In this document: positions 24,767 through 33,971 of the stretch, in pieces
How the letters are laid out: the number at the start of each line of letters is the position of its first letter
Numbering within the stretch: the stretch's first letter is position 1
Assembly (NCBI GenBank): GCA_958295715.1
Contig: OY282371.1
Coordinates: forward strand, 1,001,183 to 1,065,182
Reading direction: 5' to 3'
From: an uncultured Dehalococcoidia bacterium
Lineage (GTDB): Bacteria; Chloroflexota; Dehalococcoidia; Lucifugimonadales; GCA-2712585
DNA: 64,000 nucleotides
Notes under the pieces: model-generated
Database searches by the model: none
What the model was told of the DNA's origin: nothing
Seen by the model: only the letters and a program-made list of their open reading frames with translations
Program-made: the position numbers and the translations under genes

Positions 24767-25425
24767 TCATCTCTCCCTGTGTTTAGTCGCGATGCGTAAA
24801 TGCCCCGGTACTTGGGCGGCAGGAGTTGAGCTATCCGCTCCATTATCGTGTCGCTGGCCTGCCGCATCGCCTCACGGCTCAGCTTACCCTCTGCGGCGGG
24901 CAGCGTAAAGGGAGCGCCTATCTTAACGCCTATCCTGCACATGGGGAAGGCCACCCGCCACATGCCCGGGATGCGCTCAGTGCCGGTTACGGCCACCGGG
25001 AGCACGGGGGCCTGGGTGCGCAGGGCGAGATAGCCGATGCCCGGCTTGCCTTCCTGCAACGCCGCCGTTTTGCTGCGTGTGCCCTCGGGGAACACCAGGA
25101 CCGCCGCGTCCCTCGCCAGCATCCTTAAACTCCAACGCAAGGCCCTCAAGTCCTGGCCGTCGGCCTTCACCGGATGCGCGCCCGACCTCCTGAGGAAGGA
25201 CGTTATGGGGCGGTTGACGAAAAGCCCCTCCTTGGCCAGAAAGTTCAGTCTGCGGGTGAAGCTGCACATAATCACCGGCGGGTCCGCGTTGCTCAGGTGG
25301 TTGGCGGCCACTATCAACGGCCCCCTTGGAGGGATGGCCTCGCGGCCCTCCACCTCCCACTTGGCGAACAGAGTGAACTGGACCTTGCCCAGGACCTTGC
25401 CCATACCGTAGAACCCTGGCATCAT
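24763..25425 (-). CDS. 1-acyl-glycerol-3-phosphate acyltransferase (PlsC family)
   Basis: This 220-residue protein has acyltransferase motif I NHLSNAD (HxxxxD), the motif around NRPITSFLRRSGAHPV, and motif III FPEGTRSK. These are the standard catalytic and phosphate-binding elements of PlsC proteins. It should add the second acyl chain to lysophosphatidic acid at the inner membrane. It overlaps cmk by 4 bp (ATGA), an arrangement common in bacteria, and overlaps the following gene by 4 bp. Confidence 0.9.
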   Translation of the reverse strand: MMPGFYGMGKVLGKVQFTLFAKWEVEGREAIPPRGPLIVAANHLSNADPPVIMCSFTRRLNFLAKEGLFVNRPITSFLRRSGAHPVKADGQDLRALRWSLRMLARDAAVLVFPEGTRSKTAALQEGKPGIGYLALRTQAPVLPVAVTGTERIPGMWRVAFPMCRIGVKIGAPFTLPAAEGKLSREAMRQASDTIMERIAQLLPPKYRGIYASRLNTGRDE

Positions 25426-26150
25426 CCCTGCTCTATCATCTCCATAATGCGCTCCACGACGTCTGCCACCGTAAGCCCCTCGCTGTCGATGAGGCGGGCG
25501 TCGGCGGCTGGACGCAGGGGGGAGTTGGCCCGCTCCGAGTCCAGCTTATCCCTGGCCAAGGTCTCCTCCAAGACGCGGTTGAACTCCACCGGATGGCCCG
25601 CGCGGCGAAGTTCTTCATACCGCCGCTTGGCCCGCTCCTCCGCCGACGCCTGAAAATACAGCTTCAGAGGCGCGTCGGGGGCCACCACCGTTCCGATGTC
25701 GCGTCCCGCCAACACGATGCCGCCCTCCTCAGCCATTCTCCGCTGTTTCTCCACCAAGGCCGTCCGGACCCCCGGGACCCGCGCCACCAGGGACACCCGC
25801 TTGTCAATCTCCGCGCGCCGCTCCTCCAAAGGGGCCGGCGAGCCGTTGACCATCGCACGGCCGTCCCTGCCGGCCACCTCAATCTCAGCGTGACGGGCCA
25901 GGTCCGCTAGGGCATCCTCATCATCCAGGTCGACCCCTTGACTCATGGCGAGCCAGGTGACGGCCCGGTACATGGTCCCGGTGTCCAGGAACCTGTAGCC
26001 CATCCGCTCGGCCAGCAGCAGTCCCACCACGGTCTTACCCGTTGCGACAGGCCCATCTATGGCTATCACGTCGGCTATCACGTCGACCTTGGACGAGGGT
26101 CTTGTCCCCCCGCGCGTCCTATTCAAGTCGTCTGTCGCCATATCTGCCAT
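25422..26150 (-). CDS. cmk: Cytidylate kinase
   Basis: This 242-residue protein has its P-loop in a slightly unusual form, AIDGPVATGKTVVG (most have GPAGSGKST). It continues with LDTGTMYRAVTWLA, GRDIGTVVAPDAPLKLYF and RYEELRRAGH, all typical of bacterial CMP kinase. It makes CDP/dCDP from CMP/dCMP. About 28 N-terminal residues precede the core. Two close ATG codons (26150, 26141) are possible starts. It is the first gene of a three-gene operon with plsC and the YtoQ-like gene. Confidence 0.93.
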   Translation of the reverse strand: MADMATDDLNRTRGGTRPSSKVDVIADVIAIDGPVATGKTVVGLLLAERMGYRFLDTGTMYRAVTWLAMSQGVDLDDEDALADLARHAEIEVAGRDGRAMVNGSPAPLEERRAEIDKRVSLVARVPGVRTALVEKQRRMAEEGGIVLAGRDIGTVVAPDAPLKLYFQASAEERAKRRYEELRRAGHPVEFNRVLEETLARDKLDSERANSPLRPAADARLIDSEGLTVADVVERIMEMIEQG

Positions 26151-26247
26151 TATAGCGCCTCGTGCTAGCGGCCCGACGACTCCTGAGGCTCCAATGCCGC
26201 GCCTCGACGCTTAATTCCAACGGCCAATCGCTCCGGGCCGCCGAGGG

Positions 26248-26287
26248 TGGAAAAGGGGCGCCTTCCTTCATATAATGGGCATATAAT
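26248..26287 (+). promoter_or_regulatory. Tandem -10 boxes upstream of the HNH nuclease gene
   Basis: Two perfect TATAAT hexamers lie at 26271-26276 and 26282-26287, the second 21 bp before the ATG at 26309. TGGAAA (26248-26253) is 17 bases before the first. A transcript from the second box would have a very short leader. Confidence 0.5.
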
Positions 26288-26308
26288 GGGGCCTATAACG
26301 AGGCGCAA

Positions 26309-26818
26309 ATGCTTTCCGAGCCAGTTCTAGTCCTAAACCTCAACTACGAACCCATTAACGTCTGCAACGCCAGGCGCGCCCTGCTGCTGATATTCAGGGG
26401 CAAGGCCGAGTTCCTTGAAAACGGCCATGGACAGGTCCGCTCCGTCCAGCAGGTCTTTGACCTGCCGTCAATCATACGACTGGTATACATGGTCAAGCGA
26501 CCCTTCGTTAAGCGCAAGCTGTCCAAGAAAGAGGTGCTGCTCCGCGACAGGCACACCTGCCAGTACTGCGGCCACCGCAGCAAGAGCCTGACCCTCGACC
26601 ACGTGGTGCCCCGGCGACTGGGCGGCGGCCAAAGCTGGGACAACATCGTCAGCGCCTGCATACCCTGCAACCACCACAAGGCCGGCCGCACGCCGTGGCA
26701 GGCGGGAATGGCCCTGCGCAAAACCCCCAAGGCCCCCTACCCAAGCCCCTACTACGTCCTCCACGGGCGCGTCATTCTGGAGGAGTGGAAGAAGTTCATC
26801 CCCTGGGAAACGGACTAG
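26309..26818 (+). CDS. HNH endonuclease family protein
   Basis: This 169-residue protein begins VLVLNLNYEPINVCNARRAL, the conserved opening of a widespread HNH family. The nuclease core is CQYCGHRSKSLTLDHVVPR followed by WDNIVSACIPCNHHKAGRTP. This gives the two CxxC zinc knuckles, the catalytic H of LDH, the N of DNIV and the H of NHHK. By family it is a metal-dependent DNA nuclease whose cellular role is not established. It stands alone and converges on holB with a 14-bp gap. Confidence 0.88.
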   Translation: MLSEPVLVLNLNYEPINVCNARRALLLIFRGKAEFLENGHGQVRSVQQVFDLPSIIRLVYMVKRPFVKRKLSKKEVLLRDRHTCQYCGHRSKSLTLDHVVPRRLGGGQSWDNIVSACIPCNHHKAGRTPWQAGMALRKTPKAPYPSPYYVLHGRVILEEWKKFIPWETD

Positions 26819-26832
26819 CCCGGCCGCCGCGC

Positions 26833-27861
26833 CTACCCCTGCCTTGGGCCGGCGGCCTTGGGAAGGGACAGGGTCAACGCCTCCAGGCTCACCCTGGGAT
26901 TGACGTTGCGCTCCAAGCCTCGGAGGGTATCCAAGATGGCGTTGATGTGGTCGGTAATCTGCCTGGACGAGTAGCCGCCGCCCCGCTCCTCGAGACTCTG
27001 CCGGTACTCCTGGTTGTAGACCCACTCCCCGGCGCCCTCCCGCGTCAACATGAGGTCCCTCCACCAGGTCAGCCACACCTCCAGGGCCTCCACCGCCTCT
27101 TTTCGCTCCCGGTAGTAGAGGGCCGCCAGGTCGCCCGCGGCGTGAAAGCGCTGCTCCACGCCGGCGTCCAGCAGGCTGATGAGCCGGTCAAGCTCGCTTA
27201 TCCGGCGCTCCATTAGCTGGGGGGAGTCGAGGGCCGACAAGGCCCATCCAATCCTGCCGCCGCACAGGTGGGCAAGCCGCTCAGCCTCCTCACGCTCCAC
27301 CTGCCGCGCTTCCTCAAGATAGCCGACCGTCTCGTCGCGGGACAGCAGCCGCAGTTCAACCCGCCTGCACCGGGACCTTATGGTTGGAAGCAGGCGGTCC
27401 TCCTGAGAGGTCACGAGAATCAACGTGGTCTGTGGCGGAGGTTCCTCCAGGGTCTTGAGCAGGGCGTTGGCCGCTTCCTCACTGAGCAACTCCGCGTCCT
27501 CAAATATGAACACCCTGTTGGCCCCTTCGTAGGGCTTGAGGTGGGCCTGACTGCTCACCAGCCTAACGGCCCCGATGCCTATCTCCCTACGCTGAGGGCC
27601 GCCCTCAACGCCTTGGCCGAGTCCGATAACCCGCACGTCGGCGTGATTCCCGGCGGCGATTCGACGGCACTGGTTGCAGGCGTCGCAGGGCGTCCCGTCC
27701 TCCACGGCGAGGCAGTTCAAGAGCCGGGCCAAGTCCAAGGCCAGCGCGCCCTTGCCCACCTGTGGAGGCCCCACCAGCATATAGGCGTGGGACAGCCGAC
27801 CCTGTTGGAAGCTCACCCGCAGGTGTCTAACGGCCTGTTCTTGGCCTGCCACCCGCCACAC
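26833..27861 (-). CDS. holB: DNA polymerase III clamp-loader subunit delta'
   Basis: This 342-residue AAA+ protein has Walker A GPPQVGKGALALDLA and a four-Cys zinc module (CLAVEDGTPCDACNQCRRI). It also has the sensor/SRC region LLKTLEEPPPQTTLILVTS and RSRCRRVELR. The TLEEPP and SRC-type motifs are signatures of the delta'/gamma/tau family. The short length and lone position point to delta' rather than DnaX. The P-loop looks functional, unlike in some delta' proteins. It follows lysA by 34 bp on the same strand. Confidence 0.87.
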   Translation of the reverse strand: MWRVAGQEQAVRHLRVSFQQGRLSHAYMLVGPPQVGKGALALDLARLLNCLAVEDGTPCDACNQCRRIAAGNHADVRVIGLGQGVEGGPQRREIGIGAVRLVSSQAHLKPYEGANRVFIFEDAELLSEEAANALLKTLEEPPPQTTLILVTSQEDRLLPTIRSRCRRVELRLLSRDETVGYLEEARQVEREEAERLAHLCGGRIGWALSALDSPQLMERRISELDRLISLLDAGVEQRFHAAGDLAALYYRERKEAVEALEVWLTWWRDLMLTREGAGEWVYNQEYRQSLEERGGGYSSRQITDHINAILDTLRGLERNVNPRVSLEALTLSLPKAAGPRQG

Positions 27862-27895
27862 GTCCGCTCGCTCCGGCCCTGTTCCCGCCGTCCCT

Positions 27896-29215
27896 CTACC
27901 ACACGTCCAAGAGCATCTGGTCTTGGTAGGTCTCGCGGCGGCGGATTACCCGGGCCTTGCCGTCCTTCACCAGCAGGATGGGCGGTTTGGGGTTCAGGTT
28001 GTAGTTGCTGGCCATTGGGACGCAGTAGGCCCCCGACGCCGGTATGGCTATCAGGTCCCGGCCGCCCTTGTCCACGGGGGGAAGGAGCGCGTCCTTGACC
28101 AGAACGTCCCCCGACTCGCAGTACTTGCCGGCTATAGTCACCCGTTCCGTGGCCGCGTCACGCATCCGGTTGGCGGCCACCACCTCGTAGGAGGCGTCAT
28201 AGAGGGCGGGCCGGATGTTGTCACCCATGCCGCCGTCCACCGAAACGTAGCGCCTAACGCCCGGTATCTCCTTCACGGCGCCCACCCGGTACAGGGCCAC
28301 GCCGGCAGGCCCGACTATGGCGCGGCCCGGCTCCACCACGAGGCTGGGCAGGTCCAGTCCCAGCCGCCCGCACTCCTCCGTCATGGCGCCGACAATGGCC
28401 TCGGCGTACTCCCCAATCGCGGGCGGCTCCTGGTCCCTGGTGTAGGAGATGGCGAACCCGCCGCCGGGGCTAAACTCCTCCAACACGAGCCCCTCCTCCC
28501 TCAGGCTGGAAGCGAATCGCAGGGCCACCTCTATGGCCGTCCGGTACGGCTCCAACTCAAAAATCGGAGACCCCAGGTGAAAGTGAAGCCCCTTCAGGTT
28601 AACGTGGGGGGCCTTGACCGCCTGACGGACGGCCTCCGCCGCGTCGCCCGTTTCTATGGAAAAGCCAAACTTGCTGTCCAACGCCCCCGTGGTGGTCTTG
28701 GCGTGGGTGTGCGGGTCCACGCTGGGAGACACCCTAAGCAGGGCGTTCTGCGCCCGGCCCCGTCTGGCCGCCACCTCTTCAAGCAGATGGAGCTCATGGA
28801 AACTGTCCACCACTATGCGCCCAATGCCCCACTCGAGGGCCTGCTCAAGCTCGGCCTCCCCCTTGTTGCTGCCGTGGAAATAGACCCGCTCCCTGGGGAA
28901 GTCCACCGCCTGCGCCACCGCCAACTCGCCGCCGGAGACCACGTCCAACCCCATCCCCTCGTCCATGAACAGCCTGGCCAGCCACGGGTTGACGTAGGCC
29001 TTGCTCGCGTAGGCCACCGTGGTTTGGGGGTGTCTGCTCCGGAACTCCCCCAGGAAGGCGCGGCACCGGCCCCGCAGCGTATCCTCGTCGAAAACGTATA
29101 GGGGAGTGCCGAACTCGGCGGCGAGATCCACCGTGTCGCACCCCCCGATGACCAGGCGCCCGGCGTCGTCCACCCGCGCGCTGTCGGGAAAAACATTTGC
29201 AGGAAACATGGGCAA
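27896..29215 (-). CDS. lysA: Diaminopimelate decarboxylase
   Basis: This 439-residue PLP enzyme of fold III has the Schiff-base lysine in TVAYASKAYVNPWLA, the phosphate-binding SPGGGFAISY, VEPGRAIVG, and the dimer-contributed Cys in KYCESGDVL. Together these define DapDC/LysA, the last step of lysine synthesis (meso-diaminopimelate to lysine). Full length. Its likely promoter is 17 bp upstream of the start, and holB follows in the same direction. Confidence 0.94.
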   Translation of the reverse strand: MPMFPANVFPDSARVDDAGRLVIGGCDTVDLAAEFGTPLYVFDEDTLRGRCRAFLGEFRSRHPQTTVAYASKAYVNPWLARLFMDEGMGLDVVSGGELAVAQAVDFPRERVYFHGSNKGEAELEQALEWGIGRIVVDSFHELHLLEEVAARRGRAQNALLRVSPSVDPHTHAKTTTGALDSKFGFSIETGDAAEAVRQAVKAPHVNLKGLHFHLGSPIFELEPYRTAIEVALRFASSLREEGLVLEEFSPGGGFAISYTRDQEPPAIGEYAEAIVGAMTEECGRLGLDLPSLVVEPGRAIVGPAGVALYRVGAVKEIPGVRRYVSVDGGMGDNIRPALYDASYEVVAANRMRDAATERVTIAGKYCESGDVLVKDALLPPVDKGGRDLIAIPASGAYCVPMASNYNLNPKPPILLVKDGKARVIRRRETYQDQMLLDVW

Positions 29216-29231
29216 CTCCTCTCTTGCGCCT

Positions 29232-29261
29232 ATCTTAGATACGCCCCGTTCCCACTGTCAA
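29232..29261 (-). promoter_or_regulatory. Putative sigma-70 promoter for lysA-holB
   Basis: A perfect minus-strand TTGACA (29261-29256) is followed 18 bases later by TAAGAT (29237-29232), just upstream of the lysA ATG at 29215. Confidence 0.6.
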
Positions 29262-29335
29262 CCTAGCCGTTCCTCATGGCCATATCCCCTCAATTTTGAT
29301 ACCATAGGACGAAAGCCTTTGGTTTGGGAGGAAAC

Positions 29336-29980
29336 ATGCCCCTGCATTACGAGGGTGAGGCCATTATCTACAAGGTCCCTCACATGACCGCCATGGAGAA
29401 CAACGGATACATCCTGCGGTGCCCCGACACGGGGGAGGCCGTGATTATCGACGCCCCGGGGGAGCCGGAGAAGCTCCTCGCCGAGATAGGCGACGCCAAC
29501 GTCAAGGCCATTCTAATCACCCACGGCCACGGCGACCACATCGCAGGCGTCCGTCAGATGAAGGAGGGCACGGGCCAGGAGCTTGGCATACACGAGGACG
29601 ACGCCCACAATCTTGTGCCCGGCAGCCCCGACTTCCTTCTGAGTGACGGCGACACCATACAGGTGGGTTCCGTATCCCTGCGGGTCATTCACACCCCGGG
29701 ACACACCCCCGGCGCCCTCTGCTTCCTCACCGGCGACCGCCTATTCTCCGGCGACACCCTGTTTCCGGGAGGGCCGGGGCGCACCAGGAACCCGGAGGCC
29801 TTTGCCCAGCTTCTGGACAGCATCACCTCCAAGCTCTTCGTCCTGCCCGACGACACCCACGTCTACCCCGGCCACGGCGGCGACACGACCATCGGCGCGG
29901 CCAAGGCCGAACACGCCGTCTTCGCCTCCCGCCCAAGGCCGGAGGGTCTCTGCGGCGACGTGGCCTGGTTGGAAAGCTAG
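29336..29980 (+). CDS. MBL-fold (glyoxalase II-like) metallohydrolase
   Basis: This 214-residue protein has the metal-binding THGHGDHIAG (HxHxDH), a later ligand in HTPGHTPGALCF, the bridging Asp in FSGDTLF and the terminal His in YPGHGGDTTIG. This is the hydroxyacylglutathione hydrolase/MBL subgroup; the substrate is not evident. The ATG at 29336 is chosen because GGGAGG lies seven bases upstream; an in-frame TTG at 29324 would overlap that site. An M16 peptidase follows after 29 bp. Confidence 0.88.
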   Translation: MPLHYEGEAIIYKVPHMTAMENNGYILRCPDTGEAVIIDAPGEPEKLLAEIGDANVKAILITHGHGDHIAGVRQMKEGTGQELGIHEDDAHNLVPGSPDFLLSDGDTIQVGSVSLRVIHTPGHTPGALCFLTGDRLFSGDTLFPGGPGRTRNPEAFAQLLDSITSKLFVLPDDTHVYPGHGGDTTIGAAKAEHAVFASRPRPEGLCGDVAWLES

Positions 29981-30009
29981 GCGCTCGGCGTTTCCCTCAT
30001 AACGCGCCC

Positions 30010-31281
30010 ATGAGCTTGATACACCAGCAAACGGTTCTGGACAACGGCCTCCGCGTTCTGACCAGTTCCATGCCCCACACCTACTCCGTGTCCGTCGCCC
30101 TGTTCGTGGGCGCGGGTTCCCGCTATGAGAGGGACGAGGTGGCAGGCTCGACCCACTTCCTCGAGCATCTCCTGTTCAAAGGCTCTAAGAACTGGCCCAA
30201 GGCCCAGGACATCAGCGAGGCGATTGAAGGCGTGGGCGGCGTTATGAACGCCAGCACCGACCGCGAGATAACCATTTACTGGTGCAGGGTGGCGAAACCC
30301 CACTTCCCCAAGGCCCTGTCGGTCCTCGTGGACATGGTGGTGAACCCCCTCCTCGACCCCGACGAAATGGAGAAGGAGCGGCAGGTCATTCTGGAGGAGT
30401 TACGGATGACCGACGACCATCCCTCCCACCGGGTTGACCTCCTGATTGACGAGATGCTTTGGCCCAACCAGCCCATGGGAAGGGACGTGGGCGGCGTTCA
30501 GGAGTCGGTTTCCGCGATTACGCGCCAAGACCTGCTGGACCTGACGCGCTCCCAGTACAACCCCGGCAACGTGGTGGTCTCCGTGGCTGGAAACGTTTCC
30601 CACAGTCAGACGCTGGAAACGTTGGAGCCTCTGGTGACGGGCTGGAAGCCCCGGGACCACCAACCCTGGCTCCCCGTCACCCTGGGACAGGAGGAGGCCG
30701 CCGTGCGGGTTGAGTACCGCAAGAGCAAGCAGGCCCATCTCTGCGTCGGACTTCCGGGGCTGCCCATCGACCACCCGGACCGGTACGCCCTGAGCATGGT
30801 TAACATAATGCTTGGGGAGGGCATGAGCAGCCGCCTGTTCCTCGAGGTGCGGGAGCGACAGGGGCTGGCCTACGACGTGCACAGCTCCCTTAGCCAGTTC
30901 CACGACTGCGGTTCCCTCGTCGTCTACTGCGGTTCGGAGCCTCCCCGCATCGCGCAGGCCCTGAAGGCCATCATGGGCGAGCTTGGTTCCATCCTAAACG
31001 GCTTCTCGGAACACGAGCTTGAGAAGGCCCGCGAGTACGCGAAGGGCCGCATAATGTTGAGGATGGAAAATACCCACAGCGTGGCCATGTGGCAGGGCGG
31101 CCAGGAACTGCTCCTGAACAGGATCTCAACCGTTGATGAGGTCGTGAAGGCCATAGACGCCGTGACCCTGGAAGACGTTAACCGGGTGGCCGGGGACATC
31201 GTGAAGGAGGACCTGCTGAACCTCGCCATCGTCGGCCCCTTCCGCAGCGACCGCAGGTTTCGCAAGCTGCTCAAGCTCTAA
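30010..31281 (+). CDS. Zinc peptidase, M16 (processing peptidase-like)
   Basis: This 423-residue protein has the inverted zinc motif HFLEHLLFKGS (HxxEH) near residue 50, with the downstream acidic ligand in EGVGGVMNASTDRE. It also has the C-terminal R/Y motif LFLEVRERQGLAYDVHS. These match the M16B family (PqqL/mitochondrial processing peptidase-beta type), usually a protein of about 420 residues. It probably degrades or trims peptides. It lies 29 bp after the MBL hydrolase on the same strand. Confidence 0.92.
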   Translation: MSLIHQQTVLDNGLRVLTSSMPHTYSVSVALFVGAGSRYERDEVAGSTHFLEHLLFKGSKNWPKAQDISEAIEGVGGVMNASTDREITIYWCRVAKPHFPKALSVLVDMVVNPLLDPDEMEKERQVILEELRMTDDHPSHRVDLLIDEMLWPNQPMGRDVGGVQESVSAITRQDLLDLTRSQYNPGNVVVSVAGNVSHSQTLETLEPLVTGWKPRDHQPWLPVTLGQEEAAVRVEYRKSKQAHLCVGLPGLPIDHPDRYALSMVNIMLGEGMSSRLFLEVRERQGLAYDVHSSLSQFHDCGSLVVYCGSEPPRIAQALKAIMGELGSILNGFSEHELEKAREYAKGRIMLRMENTHSVAMWQGGQELLLNRISTVDEVVKAIDAVTLEDVNRVAGDIVKEDLLNLAIVGPFRSDRRFRKLLKL

Positions 31282-31374
31282 GCCGCCTGCCCGTCTCCGC
31301 ACACATCCCGCCTCCCTGGTTTCCCATCCCCCACGCCCCACCTCTCCGCCGCCCACCCGTCCTGCCCTCCCCTT

Positions 31375-31800
31375 GCCGTCATTATCTGCGCGCAGGCGGG
31401 AAGGGCGCGTGCGCCCATTTTTGTTTTGCGGAGCGCTGGTTCTGCATTGGGCACTTCCCGATTCCGGCCCGCCAGCCGCCGTCATTCCCGCCCCTTTTCC
31501 GTCATTCCCGCGCAGGCGGGAATCCATCCCGTCATTTCATGCGAAGAGGCCCCTTGCCAAATCGTCGCTCACGGCCCCCTTGCCGTTATTCCCGCGAAGG
31601 CGGGAATCCAGGAACACCGCGGCGTTGAACCAACGCTCTTCAAGACAAAGCGGGCACACGCGCCCTTCCCGCCTGCGCGGGAATGACGGAAAGGGGGGGC
31701 CTTGGAGTTCGGGGCGCTGGCTTGCGGATGAGGTGGCAGCGCCAACGCTCTTCAAGACAAAGCGGGCGCACGCGCCCTTCCCGCCTGCGCGGTCATGTCG
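31375..31800. repeat. REP-like palindrome cluster
   Basis: It holds about five REP-like hairpins (near 31390, 31505, 31590, 31670 and a degenerate copy near 31780). Loops include GCAG, CTGC and GAAG. Three carry the attached second hairpin (GGGCGC/GCGCCC or GGGCAC-type arms) and the CTCTTCAAGACAAAG-like lead. The two copies at about 31633-31680 and 31745-31792 are nearly the same. No gene is seen between 31282 and 31919. Confidence 0.88.
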
Positions 31801-31852
31801 GGGAGGGGGGTAGGCGCCATGCCCCTCTTCCAAAGGGTGGCTGGCGGCTAAC

Positions 31853-31892
31853 AAAGAGGATGCCCCCGGCCTTCGCCGGGGGCATCCTCTTT
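31853..31892. terminator. Strong bidirectional terminator hairpin
   Basis: An 18-bp perfect stem (31853-31870 with 31875-31892) around a CTTC loop runs from AAAGAGGATG through a GC-rich core. The A-run on one side and T-run on the other make it a terminator in both directions. It lies 28 bp after the stop of the binding-protein gene on the minus strand. Confidence 0.88.
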
Positions 31893-31919
31893 CCTAATCG
31901 TATCTAGGGGTTTAGCGGC

Positions 31920-33884
31920 CTACTGGTACACAGGCTCAGTAAACTCGTGGTAGCGTATCGGGCCCATGTGCAACAGGTTAACCCGGTACTCGGCCACGTA
32001 GCTGGGGTTGTACACCGCCGCGTCAAAGACCCAGAGCAACGGCACGCTGACGGCGTTGGAGGTCCACCAGTCGCCAAAGGCCTGGGCCAACGTGTTCCGG
32101 GCCGCAGTGCTGGTTGTCTTCCGGCACTCAGCCTTGAAGTCCGATATCTCCTGGTGCTCGCGGTAGCCGTCGCCGCCTTCCCACCACCAGAACTCGACCG
32201 CCGTGCATATCGGGTCAAGGGACGGCGCGCCGATTATCATGGTGTTGGGGCCGGGAGCGCTGCCCAGCCACCGGGTCAGGCTGCCCTCCCTGGGCACTAC
32301 GTTGGTGTCTATCCCGATCTCCGCCCAGTACTGCTTCAACTGCAACGAGATGTCGCCCTGCTCGGAGAAGCTGCTGGTTGGCGAGTAGACCAAGGTGGTC
32401 TCGAATCCGTTGGGGAAGTTGCTCTGGGCTATGTACTCCCTGGCCTTCTCTACGTTGTAGTCGTAAGGCCATCCGCCCTGGCTTCCCGTCCGTCCGTCGG
32501 GGCCTGGGTAAGGCGCCCACTCGTCCTTGAAGTCCTCCCTCCACGGCGGGAAGTAGTCAACCTCGGGGAATCCGTCGCCCTGGAAGAATGACTGGTTTAT
32601 GGCGTCCCGGTCGATGGCGTGGTTCATGGCCAGCCGCACGTTCACGTCCCGCAGCGGGTCGTTGGGGTCGTGGGCCGGGTTGGGCCCGCAGGGACGACCG
32701 CCGGGAGGCGGCTCCCCGTCGGGGCAGTAGTTCATAGGCTTGTAGTTAACCAGCCTGAGGTGGGTGTGACGCCCGGGCAGCGTGCTCCGGGACACCACCA
32801 TGCCGTTCTGCTCCGCCTGTCCGTACAGGTCGCGGGGCAGTTGCGCCACGTGGGCCTCGTTGGTCAGCAGCAGGGCCAAGCGGGTTGAGGCCTCCTTTAT
32901 GAACAGCCCCTCTAGCTCGTGGAAGTTGGGCGTCTGCCGCCAGTGGTTCTCCACCCGCTCGTGCAGCACCCGGACGTTAAGCTGTAGGTCTAGGTAGCTC
33001 CAAGGTCCGCTTCCCACCGGGTCCTCCGTGTAGCCCTCGTGGCCGCCCACGGCGTCCCAGTGGTCCCTGCTGACGATGCCCGTCTCCCACTCTTCCGAGA
33101 GCAGGAAGGCGATGTCTAGGTTGATGTTGGGCAGGTCAAGCCTGATTTGGTGGGAGTTCTCTACCACCCACTTGTCGGGCGTGTCCAGCCTGTTGGCCCA
33201 GGTGCCCGGCCTGCGGGACACCTCCGGGTTTATCAGCATCTCGAAGGTCAAGGTCACGTCGTCGGCGTCAAACATCGTGCCCGTGGGCTGGGCGTTCTTG
33301 TAGAAGGGGACGTCGTCTCTGAGGTAGAAAGTCCACGTCTTCCCGTCATCCGCCACCTCCCAGCTGGTGGCCATCTCCGGCTGCTCTACGTTGGTCTGGT
33401 AGTGCCGTCCGACCAGGTGGTCGTAGATGGGCATGATCTTTTCCGTTGTTTGGCTGTGCGCGTAGGGCACGGTGAACTGGGTTGCCGGCGGCGGTATCAC
33501 CACCTTCAACCTCGGCGCCACGGGAACCCTCTCCATCATCGCGGTGGGCGAGGGGGTGGGCCTGGGCATGGCCGTCGGCCTGGCTGTTGGCCTCGGCGTC
33601 GCGGTGGGCATGGCCGTCGGCATCGCCGTTGGCCTGGGCGTCGCGGTAGGCATCGCCGTGGGTCTGGCCGTTGGCCTGGGCGTCGCCGTCGCCATGGCCG
33701 TCGGCATTGCCGTGGGAGCCGGCGTCGCCATGGCCGTTGGGGCCGGCGTGGATGGCGCCCGCGTTGGGGCCGGCGTCGCCGTGGGGTCATCCCCGCCGCA
33801 GGCTAGAATGAAGAGCGTAAGCCCTGCCAGCCCCGCCAAAATCAGCGACATTTTCCACTTCAAGAATCTATGAGCGTAACTCAC
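31920..33884 (-). CDS. Peptide/nickel-type ABC transporter substrate-binding lipoprotein
   Basis: This 654-residue protein is from SBP family 5 (DppA/OppA type). Signal peptide and lipobox LFILAC put the lipidated Cys at about residue 29. An unusually long Pro/Thr/Ala/Met-rich linker of about 85 residues follows, then the binding domain (WEVADDGKTWTFYLRDDVPF, VRLAMNHAIDRDAINQ). I chose GTG at 33884 because GGAGG lies seven bases upstream; the upstream TTG at 33899 overlaps that site. No permease or ATPase gene is nearby. It is a paralogue of the gene at 60527; both end in an LHMGPxRxHE(F/Y)TxPVY tail. Confidence 0.88.
   Translation of the reverse strand: MSYAHRFLKWKMSLILAGLAGLTLFILACGGDDPTATPAPTRAPSTPAPTAMATPAPTAMPTAMATATPRPTARPTAMPTATPRPTAMPTAMPTATPRPTARPTAMPRPTPSPTAMMERVPVAPRLKVVIPPPATQFTVPYAHSQTTEKIMPIYDHLVGRHYQTNVEQPEMATSWEVADDGKTWTFYLRDDVPFYKNAQPTGTMFDADDVTLTFEMLINPEVSRRPGTWANRLDTPDKWVVENSHQIRLDLPNINLDIAFLLSEEWETGIVSRDHWDAVGGHEGYTEDPVGSGPWSYLDLQLNVRVLHERVENHWRQTPNFHELEGLFIKEASTRLALLLTNEAHVAQLPRDLYGQAEQNGMVVSRSTLPGRHTHLRLVNYKPMNYCPDGEPPPGGRPCGPNPAHDPNDPLRDVNVRLAMNHAIDRDAINQSFFQGDGFPEVDYFPPWREDFKDEWAPYPGPDGRTGSQGGWPYDYNVEKAREYIAQSNFPNGFETTLVYSPTSSFSEQGDISLQLKQYWAEIGIDTNVVPREGSLTRWLGSAPGPNTMIIGAPSLDPICTAVEFWWWEGGDGYREHQEISDFKAECRKTTSTAARNTLAQAFGDWWTSNAVSVPLLWVFDAAVYNPSYVAEYRVNLLHMGPIRYHEFTEPVYQ
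33536..33790 (-). repeat. Coding minisatellite in the binding-protein linker
   Basis: An in-frame array of short repeats encodes PTAMPTATPRPTA-like units, about 85 residues just after the lipidated Cys. Repeats are built from GGCGTCGCGGTGGGC-type blocks on the plus strand. Such arrays often change length by slippage. Confidence 0.75.
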
Positions 33885-33971
33885 CGTTAACACCTCCAAA
33901 ATCTTTGCTAATCGGGTTATTTGCGTTGGAACCCGCCTTCAGGTTCCCCCATGTCTTCTAAAATCGGCTTC

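Noticed and set aside
27923-29101. A 392-codon frame opposite lysA
   Set aside because: It is an antisense shadow caused by high GC. lysA has all catalytic motifs, and this frame has none.
33472-33873. A repetitive VGLGVAVGMAVG-type frame on the plus strand
   Set aside because: Antisense reading of the Pro/Thr linker minisatellite in the binding-protein gene.
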